Part shown: positions 1 through 7,937 of the stretch, piece by piece
Numbering within the stretch: position 1 is the first letter of the stretch
How the letters are laid out: every line of letters starts with the position of its first letter
Source: Paramacrobiotus metropolitanus
Lineage: Eukaryota; Tardigrada; Eutardigrada; Parachela; Macrobiotidae
Length of the DNA: 64,000 nucleotides
Assembly: GCF_019649055.1 (NCBI RefSeq)
Contig: NW_026570258.1
Span: 1 to 64,000 of the forward strand
Direction: 5' to 3'
The notes under the pieces: model-generated
Seen by the model: the letters and a program-made list of their open reading frames with translations, nothing else
The model's database searches: none
What the model was told of the DNA's origin: nothing
Translations under genes and position numbers: made by a program

Positions 1-250
1 GTGAGTCGGTTTCCTCTTGTTCCGTTAAGGTTCCACTGAGTCGGTGGAAGAAGATATCGGCTAAGTCCTGTCCGGCTTGGGTGATTATATCCATGTTGGC
101 GATTGGGTTTTCCATCGGTGTCGTGCCGACTAGAGTCATCACCGCTGTCGTAGTCGGTGCTGCTCGGCGAGGTGGCGATGGAGTCGGAATCCGCTTAGAG
201 TATGCCGGTTCCGCGTCGAGGATCTCTGTGATCCGTTCGACTACCGACCT
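1..250 (-). CDS. Retroelement 3' ORF segment, runs off window edge
   Basis: A reading frame is open on the minus strand from about 250 to base 1. It is one frame off the preceding segment (195-599) and continues its style: a Val-Val-Glu-Arg-Ile start just after a Thr-Gln-Val linker, then a Pro/Thr/Ala-rich stretch and a helical-looking stretch near the edge. The switch of frame lies at about 240-256, where an extra GTCG is present beside the Thr-Gln-Val codons. No known domain recognised. The real end is outside the window. Confidence 0.45.
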
Positions 251-599
251 GAGTTGCCGTTCGTCGGCCTCGGTTGTTCACTTTACCCGCGAGGATGTCC
301 GCCTTTTTTCGGTAGGCCATCAGGTCGTTCATTTTCTGTCTTGCCACTTTAAGAGTTTCAGGATCGGACGGTGTCTCGTTGACAAAGGATCGCTGGAGGT
401 GTTCCAGTAGATTCCACCCGTCGGTTATTATTCCAGCCATCTTTTCCCTGCGGCTTTTCCGCATTGCCGAGTGCATTTCCATGGCCGATGAGGTCGACGG
501 TAATGCGTCAATCTCCGTGTCGGAGTCGGCTGGTCGGCGTTGGCTTCGTTTGGCTGGTAATGTCGACGTTGCAGCCTGTGGTCGTCGTCGACGGTAAGG
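195..599 (-). CDS. Retroelement 3' ORF segment with helical module
   Basis: Open frame on the minus strand from just after a stop at 600-602 down to a stop ending at 195. The first in-frame ATG is at 482, but the open frame extends upstream to 599 with basic, Ala/Ser/Pro-rich sequence, so the ATG may not be the start. It contains one helical-hairpin module of the type seen in the 706-residue ORF next door (two helices around a Pro-Ser-Asp-Pro turn) followed by a Thr-Gln-Val linker. There is no env-like signal peptide or transmembrane segment. Function unknown. Confidence 0.5.
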   Translation of the reverse strand, partial: PYRRRRPQAATSTLPAKRSQRRPADSDTEIDALPSTSSAMEMHSAMRKSRREKMAGIITDGWNLLEHLQRSFVNETPSDPETLKVARQKMNDLMAYRKKADILAGKVNNRGRRTATQVGSRTDHRDPRRGTGIL

Positions 600-728
600 T
601 TAGAATGCTCCGGTTGTCGGCATTAAGTTTCGACAATAATTCGACTCTGGCTGTACTGTTGGTGCGCCAATGTTGTAGCATCCGCTTCGGATCAGATTTT
701 CATTAACTCTATGAGGTTGTGAAGTCGT

Positions 729-2849
729 TTATCTTCTGCAAGGCGAAGCGTTCCAAATATGTCGGGAACGTTCGTATACCCTTCTCAGAATTTGCTCAGC
801 CTCCTCCACGGCGGCTTTTGCGTCAGCAAATGTCTTTTCGCCGTCTACAGCTGGTGTGGCTAAGGCCTGTGTGGTCTTCGCCGATCGCGGTGTAGCCGTT
901 AGCTGAATCATATGTTGTTCAACCTGGATTAGTTTGTCGAGTTCCGTAAGGCTGTCAGACACTTGTTTGTACTGATCCAGCAGGACTTGGAACTTCTGGG
1001 GATGGTCGGCTCCGCTTGTTGGGAGGTTCTGCATCCGTTCCCTAATTGTGTTGGACTGTTTAATCGCTTCGTCCCGTCTCCGTTCCAGTGTTTCGAGCGT
1101 CCGCAGACGTGCCGGGTCGAACACTTGTGTATTCGGCGGTTGAGCTCCGCTATCGACCTGTGTGGTCGGTAGTGGGGGAGGCGACGATATCGGTGAAGTC
1201 CTGATGGCTCCCGGTTGTAACGTCGTCGGTTGGACGTTATCCGTTTGTGAGGTCGGAGATTTTTCCATTAAGACAGCCGTCTTCACCTGATCCATGGCTG
1301 TTCGGAGTCGGTGTTTGTCCACCTCTGTGGTGGGCAAACCGTACCGAGTAAGATCTTCAGTTAGCCCTATGTGAGCTATGAGATCGTTAATTTTCCGAAC
1401 TGGATCTAAGTCGGTGGGATTCTGGATTCCATTGGCTATCCGTCCATAAATGGCTTGGAGGGCTTCTTTGCCGTCGAGGATGGTTTTCCAGACTTCTGTC
1501 GTCTGGTCGTCCTGTCCAATCTGAAGTGCCATTGCATGATACCTGAGCTGGGGGACCTGTTGTTCGGTTCCACCCGTCTGGCTCTGGATTATCTGTTGAA
1601 TCCTTCGGTAATGCATGTTAAGTCGGACGGCTTGGTCATCTGTCGTTATCCCGTCACGTAGTTCGAGTAATTGGCGGGCGATGCGCAAGCTTCGGTGGAG
1701 GTCATTAACTATCTGAGCTCTGTTGGCGATAACTGGTAAATCTCCACCTTGCGTCATCCTTATGCCGTCGAGATTCGATTTCCGACCTCGATGGCGGCCC
1801 GTACATCCGTTATCTGAGGGGTTGGTACGGCTGACGACCTCCGTTCCGCTGCTTCCAAGTTCTGGGTCAGGTGGTGATGACGGTCGATGCGGTTTTGTTA
1901 TTCTGCATCCTTGTTCGGATATGACGGTCAATTCTGCCATCGTTGTTGGCAGTCCGGTAGTCAAGTATGACTGAAGTCCTGCCATATAATCACGAATGAC
2001 TTTCCCGTTGTGTTCAAGGGCTTGCCATTCAGGAGTTCCGGCCTGTGTATCCTCCATGACCGCGCCCATTCGTTCCACAACTATTCCAGCCATTCTTAAG
2101 AATGCCCGTAGCTCCTGCAGTGTTGGGAGCGGGGATACCGGTAGTTCTTGTGGGACCTGCTGTGTCGGCTGTTGGAAAGCCGGGATCTGGATTGGTAACA
2201 ATCCTTGGCCTACGTTCACCGTCATCATCGGTTGGGGTTGACTCGTCGGGACGGCCGCTGGTTGGGTCGTCACCGATTGGAGTGCTCGGATTTCGTTCTC
2301 CTGCTCCATATATTTCTTTGTCCAGTGGTCAATCAGTTCGAGATTGCTCTGGAAAATTCGATGATGATGTTCCTTGGTCGGATCGAGTGTGGGTAGGCGT
2401 TGCTTCGCCTCGTCGATCCTTTGAAGGTATTCGTTGCGCTTTTGCGCTAAAGCGTCCAGCCGAGCTAACCGGATTTCCTCATCAATCACCGCCTGTGTGG
2501 TCGGTGCTGAGGCTCCGGACGAGCACAAGTTTCGTTCCTCCGCTCGTATCTTCCTTTCCAGGTGAGCGGCCTGATCGGTACGTTGTTGTTCCTCTCGGCC
2601 TATCCTTCCCATTTCAGTTGTATAATTCTCGGCTGTATGGGGAACCTTTGTGTAACTCATTCTGAGTTTTACTGCCTCCTTGATAGCCTCCTCCTTCTGG
2701 ACACGGAGTTTTCCGATCTCTAACGACGGTGTTCGGCCAGGCACTTGTTGGCCTGCCGAAGTCGACGGAGTTGGCTGGGACGGCGGTACGACAACCTGTG
2801 TGGTTATCGGGAAGGAGCCTGGTTCTGGGTCTCCCAGTCTCTGGGCCAC
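729..2849 (-). CDS. Retroelement 3' ORF: array of helical-hairpin modules
   Basis: This 706-residue ORF begins at a GTG in a frame that stays open upstream, so it probably continues the previous segment through a frame change near 2900. It has about seven modules of 45-60 residues, each two charged helices around a Pro/Asp turn, roughly at residues 45-110, 125-190, 240-300, 380-430, 450-510, 590-650 and 665-700. Most are separated by Thr-Thr-Gln-(Val/Ala) or Thr-Thr-Glu-Val linkers followed by Pro-rich sequence. There is no signal peptide, no transmembrane helix and no protease or nuclease motif. It sits where env lies in errantivirus-like elements but does not look like env. I infer a structural or scaffold role; no family recognised. 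Confidence 0.7.
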   Translation of the reverse strand: MAQRLGDPEPGSFPITTQVVVPPSQPTPSTSAGQQVPGRTPSLEIGKLRVQKEEAIKEAVKLRMSYTKVPHTAENYTTEMGRIGREEQQRTDQAAHLERKIRAEERNLCSSGASAPTTQAVIDEEIRLARLDALAQKRNEYLQRIDEAKQRLPTLDPTKEHHHRIFQSNLELIDHWTKKYMEQENEIRALQSVTTQPAAVPTSQPQPMMTVNVGQGLLPIQIPAFQQPTQQVPQELPVSPLPTLQELRAFLRMAGIVVERMGAVMEDTQAGTPEWQALEHNGKVIRDYMAGLQSYLTTGLPTTMAELTVISEQGCRITKPHRPSSPPDPELGSSGTEVVSRTNPSDNGCTGRHRGRKSNLDGIRMTQGGDLPVIANRAQIVNDLHRSLRIARQLLELRDGITTDDQAVRLNMHYRRIQQIIQSQTGGTEQQVPQLRYHAMALQIGQDDQTTEVWKTILDGKEALQAIYGRIANGIQNPTDLDPVRKINDLIAHIGLTEDLTRYGLPTTEVDKHRLRTAMDQVKTAVLMEKSPTSQTDNVQPTTLQPGAIRTSPISSPPPLPTTQVDSGAQPPNTQVFDPARLRTLETLERRRDEAIKQSNTIRERMQNLPTSGADHPQKFQVLLDQYKQVSDSLTELDKLIQVEQHMIQLTATPRSAKTTQALATPAVDGEKTFADAKAAVEEAEQILRRVYERSRHIWNASPCRR

Positions 2850-2857
2850 GTTCCGGG

Positions 2858-3706
2858 CTACTGCCTGTTGGCAGATTTGGAGGTCCTGTTGCTCCGCTCC
2901 CTTTGATAGAGCGTCTTGGTGGCCTCGTTCAGCCGTGTCTCGTTGTAAGAGAGCTGATTCAATAGTGCCGCTCGATAGCCGGCGTGGCTTGGGTCCATCT
3001 GCGAAGTCTGCGTCAACGCGTGGCTGATCGTGTCTATGTGAGCACGAGCCAATTTCGCTTGTTGGCGGAGTTCTTCGTCCGTCCTGCCGTTGGTGTTAAT
3101 TTCTTGGACGACCACCAAAGGTGGAGGTATCGACGTTACGACCTGTGTGGCCGTCGTCGAAACAGGCACTTGTTGGCTCTGTCCTCCGACCTGACCTCTG
3201 TGCTGATTTAGTCGGTTCATTAAGTGGGTCGTCGCATTCGGATCCATCCAGGAACTTTGTTGTCCAGGTGGTCGGAGATGAGTCGGCGAAGTCGGTGGCG
3301 TGAGCAATATTGGCCTTGGTGGCGAAAGTGTGCCATCCGGGTTGACCATGCTGATCGTTGCGATTTGTGGGGGTGGCATTCCCGACGTTGGCGGAATTGA
3401 TGCTAATCGCATCGCCGGTGGAGTATGGAAACTACTCGGCGCCAATGTGGGCGTCGTGTAGATCGGACCGGCTATACAGCCATCCCTGGCGCCATCGTGG
3501 GCACCATGTAAATCGTTGCTGGCGTGTTCGCCATCCCTGACACCATTGTCGGTGACGGGTAAGCTGCTCCGGTCATCATTGTTGATGCCGAGCTGGTCGG
3601 TCCGACTATTGTTGTCGGTGCCGACCACTGATACGGTGGCATTTGACCATGTAGGTCCGCTGCCGTTACCGGAGTCGTTTGACTCGTTCCAGTACCGAGG
3701 TTCCAC
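2858..3706 (-). CDS. Retroelement 3' ORF segment: Pro/Thr-rich then helical module
   Basis: Open frame of 282 residues. It overlaps the preceding segment (3472-3996) by 235 bases in a frame one step back. The first 70 residues or so look like out-of-frame translation. Convincing sequence starts near 3480 and is Pro/Thr/Ser/Met-rich, then comes a helical-hairpin module at about residues 205-270 with a Thr-Gln-Val-Val linker just before it. Its stop at 2858 is passed over by the frame that becomes the 706-residue ORF. The three segments therefore read as one protein cut by two minus-one shifts or by indels. Confidence 0.6.
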   Translation of the reverse strand: MEPRYWNESNDSGNGSGPTWSNATVSVVGTDNNSRTDQLGINNDDRSSLPVTDNGVRDGEHASNDLHGAHDGARDGCIAGPIYTTPTLAPSSFHTPPAMRLASIPPTSGMPPPQIATISMVNPDGTLSPPRPILLTPPTSPTHLRPPGQQSSWMDPNATTHLMNRLNQHRGQVGGQSQQVPVSTTATQVVTSIPPPLVVVQEINTNGRTDEELRQQAKLARAHIDTISHALTQTSQMDPSHAGYRAALLNQLSYNETRLNEATKTLYQRERSNRTSKSANRQ

Positions 3707-3996
3707 AGACAGCCTGTGGTATCGACTGCTGTGTTCGGCGGCAAAACCTGCGGCGGTATCGCTCCACGTTGGGGCCCGACCGTAAGACCTGCTAACACAT
3801 TAGCTGTTAAGTTAGCACTAGGGTTATCTACCTGCGGTAAAGGCGTCTGTGTGGCCGACCGCGAATTATCCGATCGCGATGTCGAGCGATGACTCGTGTA
3901 AGAAGTCGTGTAGGGCTGTGATCGGTTCGATCCGCTGCCACTACGTCCGCTATTTGATCCGCTGGAAGGTGGGTCGTGTCGGTGACGGCCTGACAT
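3472..3996 (-). CDS. First ORF downstream of integrase, Ser/Thr/Pro-rich N-terminus
   Basis: 174 residues starting at an ATG (3996-3994). Rich in Ser, Arg, Gly, Pro and Thr, with no recognisable domain. The ATG lies nine bases after a strong splice acceptor (pyrimidine tract then CAG, AG ending at 4006), which suggests expression from a spliced subgenomic RNA, as for env in errantiviruses. About 170 non-coding bases separate it from the Pol stop at 4173. Continuous in style with the next segment in frame -1. Confidence 0.6.
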   Translation of the reverse strand: MSGRHRHDPPSSGSNSGRSGSGSNRSQPYTTSYTSHRSTSRSDNSRSATQTPLPQVDNPSANLTANVLAGLTVGPQRGAIPPQVLPPNTAVDTTGCLWNLGTGTSQTTPVTAADLHGQMPPYQWSAPTTIVGPTSSASTMMTGAAYPSPTMVSGMANTPATIYMVPTMAPGMAV

Positions 3997-3998
3997 TG

Positions 3999-4030
3999 TC
4001 GCTTGCTGTCAAGGAAAGGAAATACGGCGC
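3999..4030 (-). promoter_or_regulatory. Candidate splice acceptor for a subgenomic mRNA
   Basis: On the minus strand a pyrimidine-rich run (TTTCCTTTCCTTGACAG) ends with AG at 4007-4006, nine bases before the ATG of the first post-integrase ORF. A donor was not identified; it would be expected in the leader above 16.4 kb. Confidence 0.45.
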
Positions 4031-4172
4031 GTTAGAATTCTACCAACTCCCGTACATTCAACTGAAGATGTTCCGGTCAACTGAAGAGGTTCCATTTCGA
4101 CACCAAAGGTCCATCTACACCTAGCTACTGTTAAGCTACCTAAAACTTATTTTAAGTTTTACGCCTATGGCC

Positions 4173-7100
4173 CTATGACTGAGTCCGTTCTGTTATGACT
4201 GCTGTTTTGGGTGTCTTAGGTTTTGCTGTTTTGACTGGTTTCTCCGAGTCCGCCCGTCCTTCGGTAATTCGTTCGAGGATTTCCTTATGGGCTTCATCTT
4301 CAGCAACTTCTGTTTCCTCCAGCATCTGTTGTGCCGTTAGCTTCGGTTTCTTGACTGTACCGTACTTCCGCTTCGGCTTAGTCGGTTCGACTACCTGGTC
4401 GGCTGCTACGACTTCCGTGGTCGGCGCCGGTGTACTAGGTAAGTCGACCTTCCGCTTTGTATACTTGCGCTTTGGCTTGGTCGGTTGGACTGCCGAGTCG
4501 GCTACAACGGCCTCTGTGGTCGGTGCCGACGAGTCGGTTTGCTTTACCGTCCTCTTCTTCCGAGCTGGCTTTGTTGCCGACTTCGGTTCCTCTGTTAGTC
4601 GGTTGGCTGTCTGGACCGGCGTTTCCGACTTATCATCCGACTTCTTCGGTTGCTCGGTGGTCGGCTGAGCTTTGTGCTCGTCGACTTCCTCCGAGGTCGG
4701 TGCTGGGTCGGCAGCTATCACATCTTGCTTCTGAAGTTCCTTCAGTGCCGGTGTCTCGAAGTCGGTCGGAGGTTTCTTCCGAGGTCGACCTCGCTTGTTC
4801 TTCACCTTCGGTTCGGTTTTATCCGCATCGTTGGTCGGATTCGAAGGATTTGCGACGGTTTCTTCCGTTTTTTTCTTCGGCTTCCGAGTAGCTTTCCCTT
4901 CTGTCGGGTCGGCTACTGGGCCGGTTGACCGAGTTGCTGGTCGACTTGTCTCGACTCGGCAATGTTTAACTCGGTCGACGGCTACCGTATCTTCGCGTCC
5001 GTCTTCGCATCGGAGGAGCAAGTTGTTTGGGCCAACGTAGTTGATGACCGTCCAAACTCCGTCATAGCGTTCCTTCCGAGCTGGATCCTTAGTCGGGAAT
5101 TCTACCGTTACCTTATCCCTCGGTTTGAAGGTCGGATTCGACTTCTTCTTGTTGTAGTGCTCGGCGTTCCGTTCGAACGCTTCATCAATGTTGATGCGAG
5201 CAATCTCGTGCGAGCGTTGAAGTCGTTCTTTAATCCGTCGGATATATTGTTCCTTATCCGTAAAGGTTTCCGGTGTATTCGTTCCGGCCACTATGTCCTG
5301 TGGCATGGTCATTTGTCGACCATACAGCATGTAGAACGGTGAGAACTTAGTCGCGGCGTGGACGGCTCGGTTCATTCCGCAGACGACATAATCCAAGGCT
5401 CTGTGCCATCGGTGTCCGTCTTTTACGTCACAGAACTTCCTGATTCCGTCCCAAATCGTTTGCATTTGCCGTTCGACTTGTCCTTGTCCTTCCGGATGAT
5501 GGGCGGTTCCGAGCGTATGTTGGATGCCGAAGATCCGTGCGACCTTAGCGAACGTCTTCGCTGTGAAGTGTGTCCCTCTGTCCGAGTGGATGAAGGTCGG
5601 CATTCCGTACTTCAAAAGGACGTCTTTGACGAAGAACCGTTCGAATTCCTTCGCGGTGTTCGTCTTCGTTGCCCGAGCTACGGTGAACTTCGTCAGCTGG
5701 TCGGTTACCACTGCGATATACTGGTATCCCTTCGTCTCCGTTCGAGGAAGAGGACCTTTGAAGTCCGCATAGATGCGATACCAGGCTTCACCGACTTCCA
5801 TCTTCTGGAGTTTACCAGGTGGTGGGCGTCGTTGCTTATTGGTCATGATGCACTGTCGGCATTTCTCGATGTAGGCGATGGCGTCGGTGTTCATCCGTGG
5901 CCAATAGTAACGCAGCTTCAGCGCTTCGATCGTCTTCTCCCGTCCGAAATGGTTTCCGGTTTTTCCATCGTGGAGTGATCGGATAATTTGATTACGCATA
6001 AAGAGTGGTACGACGAAGCAACGTTCCAACTTTGTGTTGATCGTTTTCAGTCTGTACAACACTCCTTGCGCCATCTGGTAGTGTTCCAGATGTTTCGACT
6101 TGTGGTCGAGTTTCTCGGGATTTTCCAGTTCGTCGATAATTTTGCGTAGCTGCGGGTCTCGCAACTGCGCTTTCCGAAGTTCCATGTTCGGTTCGGGTGG
6201 AGGTGGGAGTGTCTCTTCGACTTCCAACTCGTCATCCTCCGCCGTGTTGACGGTCCGAATGGTCGGTTCCGGTGTCTCCAGTGCTGGGATGTTTATGACT
6301 CGGACCTCTGTGGTACTCAAGTCATCCCAGTCGGTTATGACTTTGCATCCGGGGAGAACCGGTGGAAGGGGGATTTTCGGTGGTTCCTTCAGATCCTTCT
6401 TCCTTTTCTTTGAGGCATTTGCCTTCAGACGTCTAAGAGTCCGTATTGTGCAGACCTTGATTTCGTCCTTGAAGTCCTCGAAGTTGGGGACTTGGTCCAA
6501 CTCTTCGTGTGGATCTTTGTCGTCACTACGTTCGAGTGGCCATCTCGACAGGGCGTCCGCATTGTCGCAGAAAACTCCTGGCTTATACTCGATGGTTATG
6601 TCCCGTCCTTGTAGAGCCAGTGCCCATCTCGTTAGTCGGGGGTTGATGCCAGGTCGGTTTGACTCGCATCGGAGCAGGTTCTGCAGTGCTCGGTGATCCG
6701 TTCTTACGGTGAATGGTCCGTGGTCGATGAAGTGTTTAAATTTCTGCACCGCCCATACCACGGCCAAACATTCCCATTCGGTAACTCCATAGTTGAGTTC
6801 CGGTCCACGTAGGACTCGACTGGCGTAGGCGATTGGGTGATCGTCTTGTGAGATCACCGCGCCAAGTCCGGCTCCGCTTGCGTCACATTCGATGACGGTT
6901 TTCTTGGTCGGGTCGAACTTCGCCAGTACAGGTGCTTCGGTTAGCGCCTTCTTGATGTCGTTGAACTCGGCCGTGTGGGCTTCCGTCCAATCGAGCTTGA
7001 TGTTCTTGTCCTTCCGTAAGAGCTCATACATCTTTGCAGTCTTCTGAGCGTATCCTCGGATGAATTTCCGGTAGTAGTTGGCCAGTCCGAGGAACGACCT

Positions 7101-7937
7101 AAGTTGCCGTTCAGTTCTCGGGCAGCTTTGTTCTGCGATACAGGCCACTTTCTCATCGTCGGTCTGGACTCCGTTTTTACTAAGAACATGTCCCAGGAAC
7201 AGCAGTCTGTCCGTTCCGACCTCGCATTTGGAGGGTTTGACCGTAAATCCAGCATCACGGAGGCATTCGAGGGTTGCTCGGAAAGCCTCAAGGAAGTCTT
7301 CGAACGTTTTGCCGAAGAAGATGATATCGTCAATGTAGGCGAACACACCCTTCTTCCGAGCTGATGCCGTGATCTTGTCCATATGCATTTGGAAAGTTGC
7401 TGGTCCGTTGCAGACTCCAAACGGCATACGGTTAAATCGCCACATGCCTTCGGGTGTTACGAAGGTCGTGTAGTCCTTGGACTGTTCATCCATGGGGATT
7501 TGCCAAAAGCCGGACTGACAGTCTACCTTGCCGTAGTATTCCATTCCGGCACATCGGTCCAGTAGTTCGTCCGGGTTCGGTAGTGGGTAGTTGTTCTTTT
7601 TCGTAACTGCATTCAACTTGATATAGTTGATGCAGAAGCGTGTTCCTACCGTGCCGTCTCCGTTCCGTTTCGCGGCTAAGACGACGCGGAAGCTCCATGC
7701 TGCCGATGACGGTTCGATGACTCCTTGGTCGAGCATCTCTTGCACGTGTTTTTGGATGAATTCACGTCCCTTCCAGCTTGTCCTGGTGGGGTTCATCTTA
7801 ATCGGCTGCGCCCCTTGGACATCAATGGTATGTGTTACCCCTTTGACGTCTCCGTAAGGTTTCTTCGAGGTCGGAAATACGGTCCGGTAATCCCATGCAA
7901 CGGCCTTCAGTTTGGCTAGTTGCTCGTCGGTTAAGTT
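4173..7937 (-). CDS. pol: Pol: reverse transcriptase, RNase H, integrase
   Basis: The first ATG is at 7796, but the frame is open from 7937 and those upstream residues match the usual lead-in to a Ty3/gypsy RT, so translation probably enters from the protease ORF. It overlaps that ORF by 7 bases (7937-7931) in frame -1. Counting from 7796: RT at about 10-190 with the YIDD catalytic motif near 153; RNase H at about 300-400 with the first catalytic Asp in ECDASG near 302; an HHCC zinc-binding region at about 615-660; the integrase core with Asp near 675, Asp near 739 and Glu near 775, the last two exactly 35 residues apart (D,D35E); and a GPY/F-like module at about 880-920. The last 280 residues are a Lys/Pro/Thr-rich tail with repeated Pro-Thr-Thr-Glu-(Val/Ala)-Val units, which is unusually long. 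The frame has no internal stop. Confidence 0.93.
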   Translation of the reverse strand, partial: NLTDEQLAKLKAVAWDYRTVFPTSKKPYGDVKGVTHTIDVQGAQPIKMNPTRTSWKGREFIQKHVQEMLDQGVIEPSSAAWSFRVVLAAKRNGDGTVGTRFCINYIKLNAVTKKNNYPLPNPDELLDRCAGMEYYGKVDCQSGFWQIPMDEQSKDYTTFVTPEGMWRFNRMPFGVCNGPATFQMHMDKITASARKKGVFAYIDDIIFFGKTFEDFLEAFRATLECLRDAGFTVKPSKCEVGTDRLLFLGHVLSKNGVQTDDEKVACIAEQSCPRTERQLRSFLGLANYYRKFIRGYAQKTAKMYELLRKDKNIKLDWTEAHTAEFNDIKKALTEAPVLAKFDPTKKTVIECDASGAGLGAVISQDDHPIAYASRVLRGPELNYGVTEWECLAVVWAVQKFKHFIDHGPFTVRTDHRALQNLLRCESNRPGINPRLTRWALALQGRDITIEYKPGVFCDNADALSRWPLERSDDKDPHEELDQVPNFEDFKDEIKVCTIRTLRRLKANASKKRKKDLKEPPKIPLPPVLPGCKVITDWDDLSTTEVRVINIPALETPEPTIRTVNTAEDDELEVEETLPPPPEPNMELRKAQLRDPQLRKIIDELENPEKLDHKSKHLEHYQMAQGVLYRLKTINTKLERCFVVPLFMRNQIIRSLHDGKTGNHFGREKTIEALKLRYYWPRMNTDAIAYIEKCRQCIMTNKQRRPPPGKLQKMEVGEAWYRIYADFKGPLPRTETKGYQYIAVVTDQLTKFTVARATKTNTAKEFERFFVKDVLLKYGMPTFIHSDRGTHFTAKTFAKVARIFGIQHTLGTAHHPEGQGQVERQMQTIWDGIRKFCDVKDGHRWHRALDYVVCGMNRAVHAATKFSPFYMLYGRQMTMPQDIVAGTNTPETFTDKEQYIRRIKERLQRSHEIARINIDEAFERNAEHYNKKKSNPTFKPRDKVTVEFPTKDPARKERYDGVWTVINYVGPNNLLLRCEDGREDTVAVDRVKHCRVETSRPATRSTGPVADPTEGKATRKPKKKTEETVANPSNPTNDADKTEPKVKNKRGRPRKKPPTDFETPALKELQKQDVIAADPAPTSEEVDEHKAQPTTEQPKKSDDKSETPVQTANRLTEEPKSATKPARKKRTVKQTDSSAPTTEAVVADSAVQPTKPKRKYTKRKVDLPSTPAPTTEVVAADQVVEPTKPKRKYGTVKKPKLTAQQMLEETEVAEDEAHKEILERITEGRADSEKPVKTAKPKTPKTAVITERTQS

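Noticed and set aside
2102-2665. 187-codon plus-strand frame opposite the helical-module ORF
   Set aside because: Antisense shadow of the retroelement coding strand, without domains; many similar plus-strand frames exist over 1-16.4 kb because coding-strand codon use avoids stops on the other strand.
729-3996. env gene of an errantivirus-like element
   Set aside because: Position fits, but there is no signal peptide, furin-type site, fusion peptide or transmembrane helix; the sequence is helical-repeat and Pro-rich.
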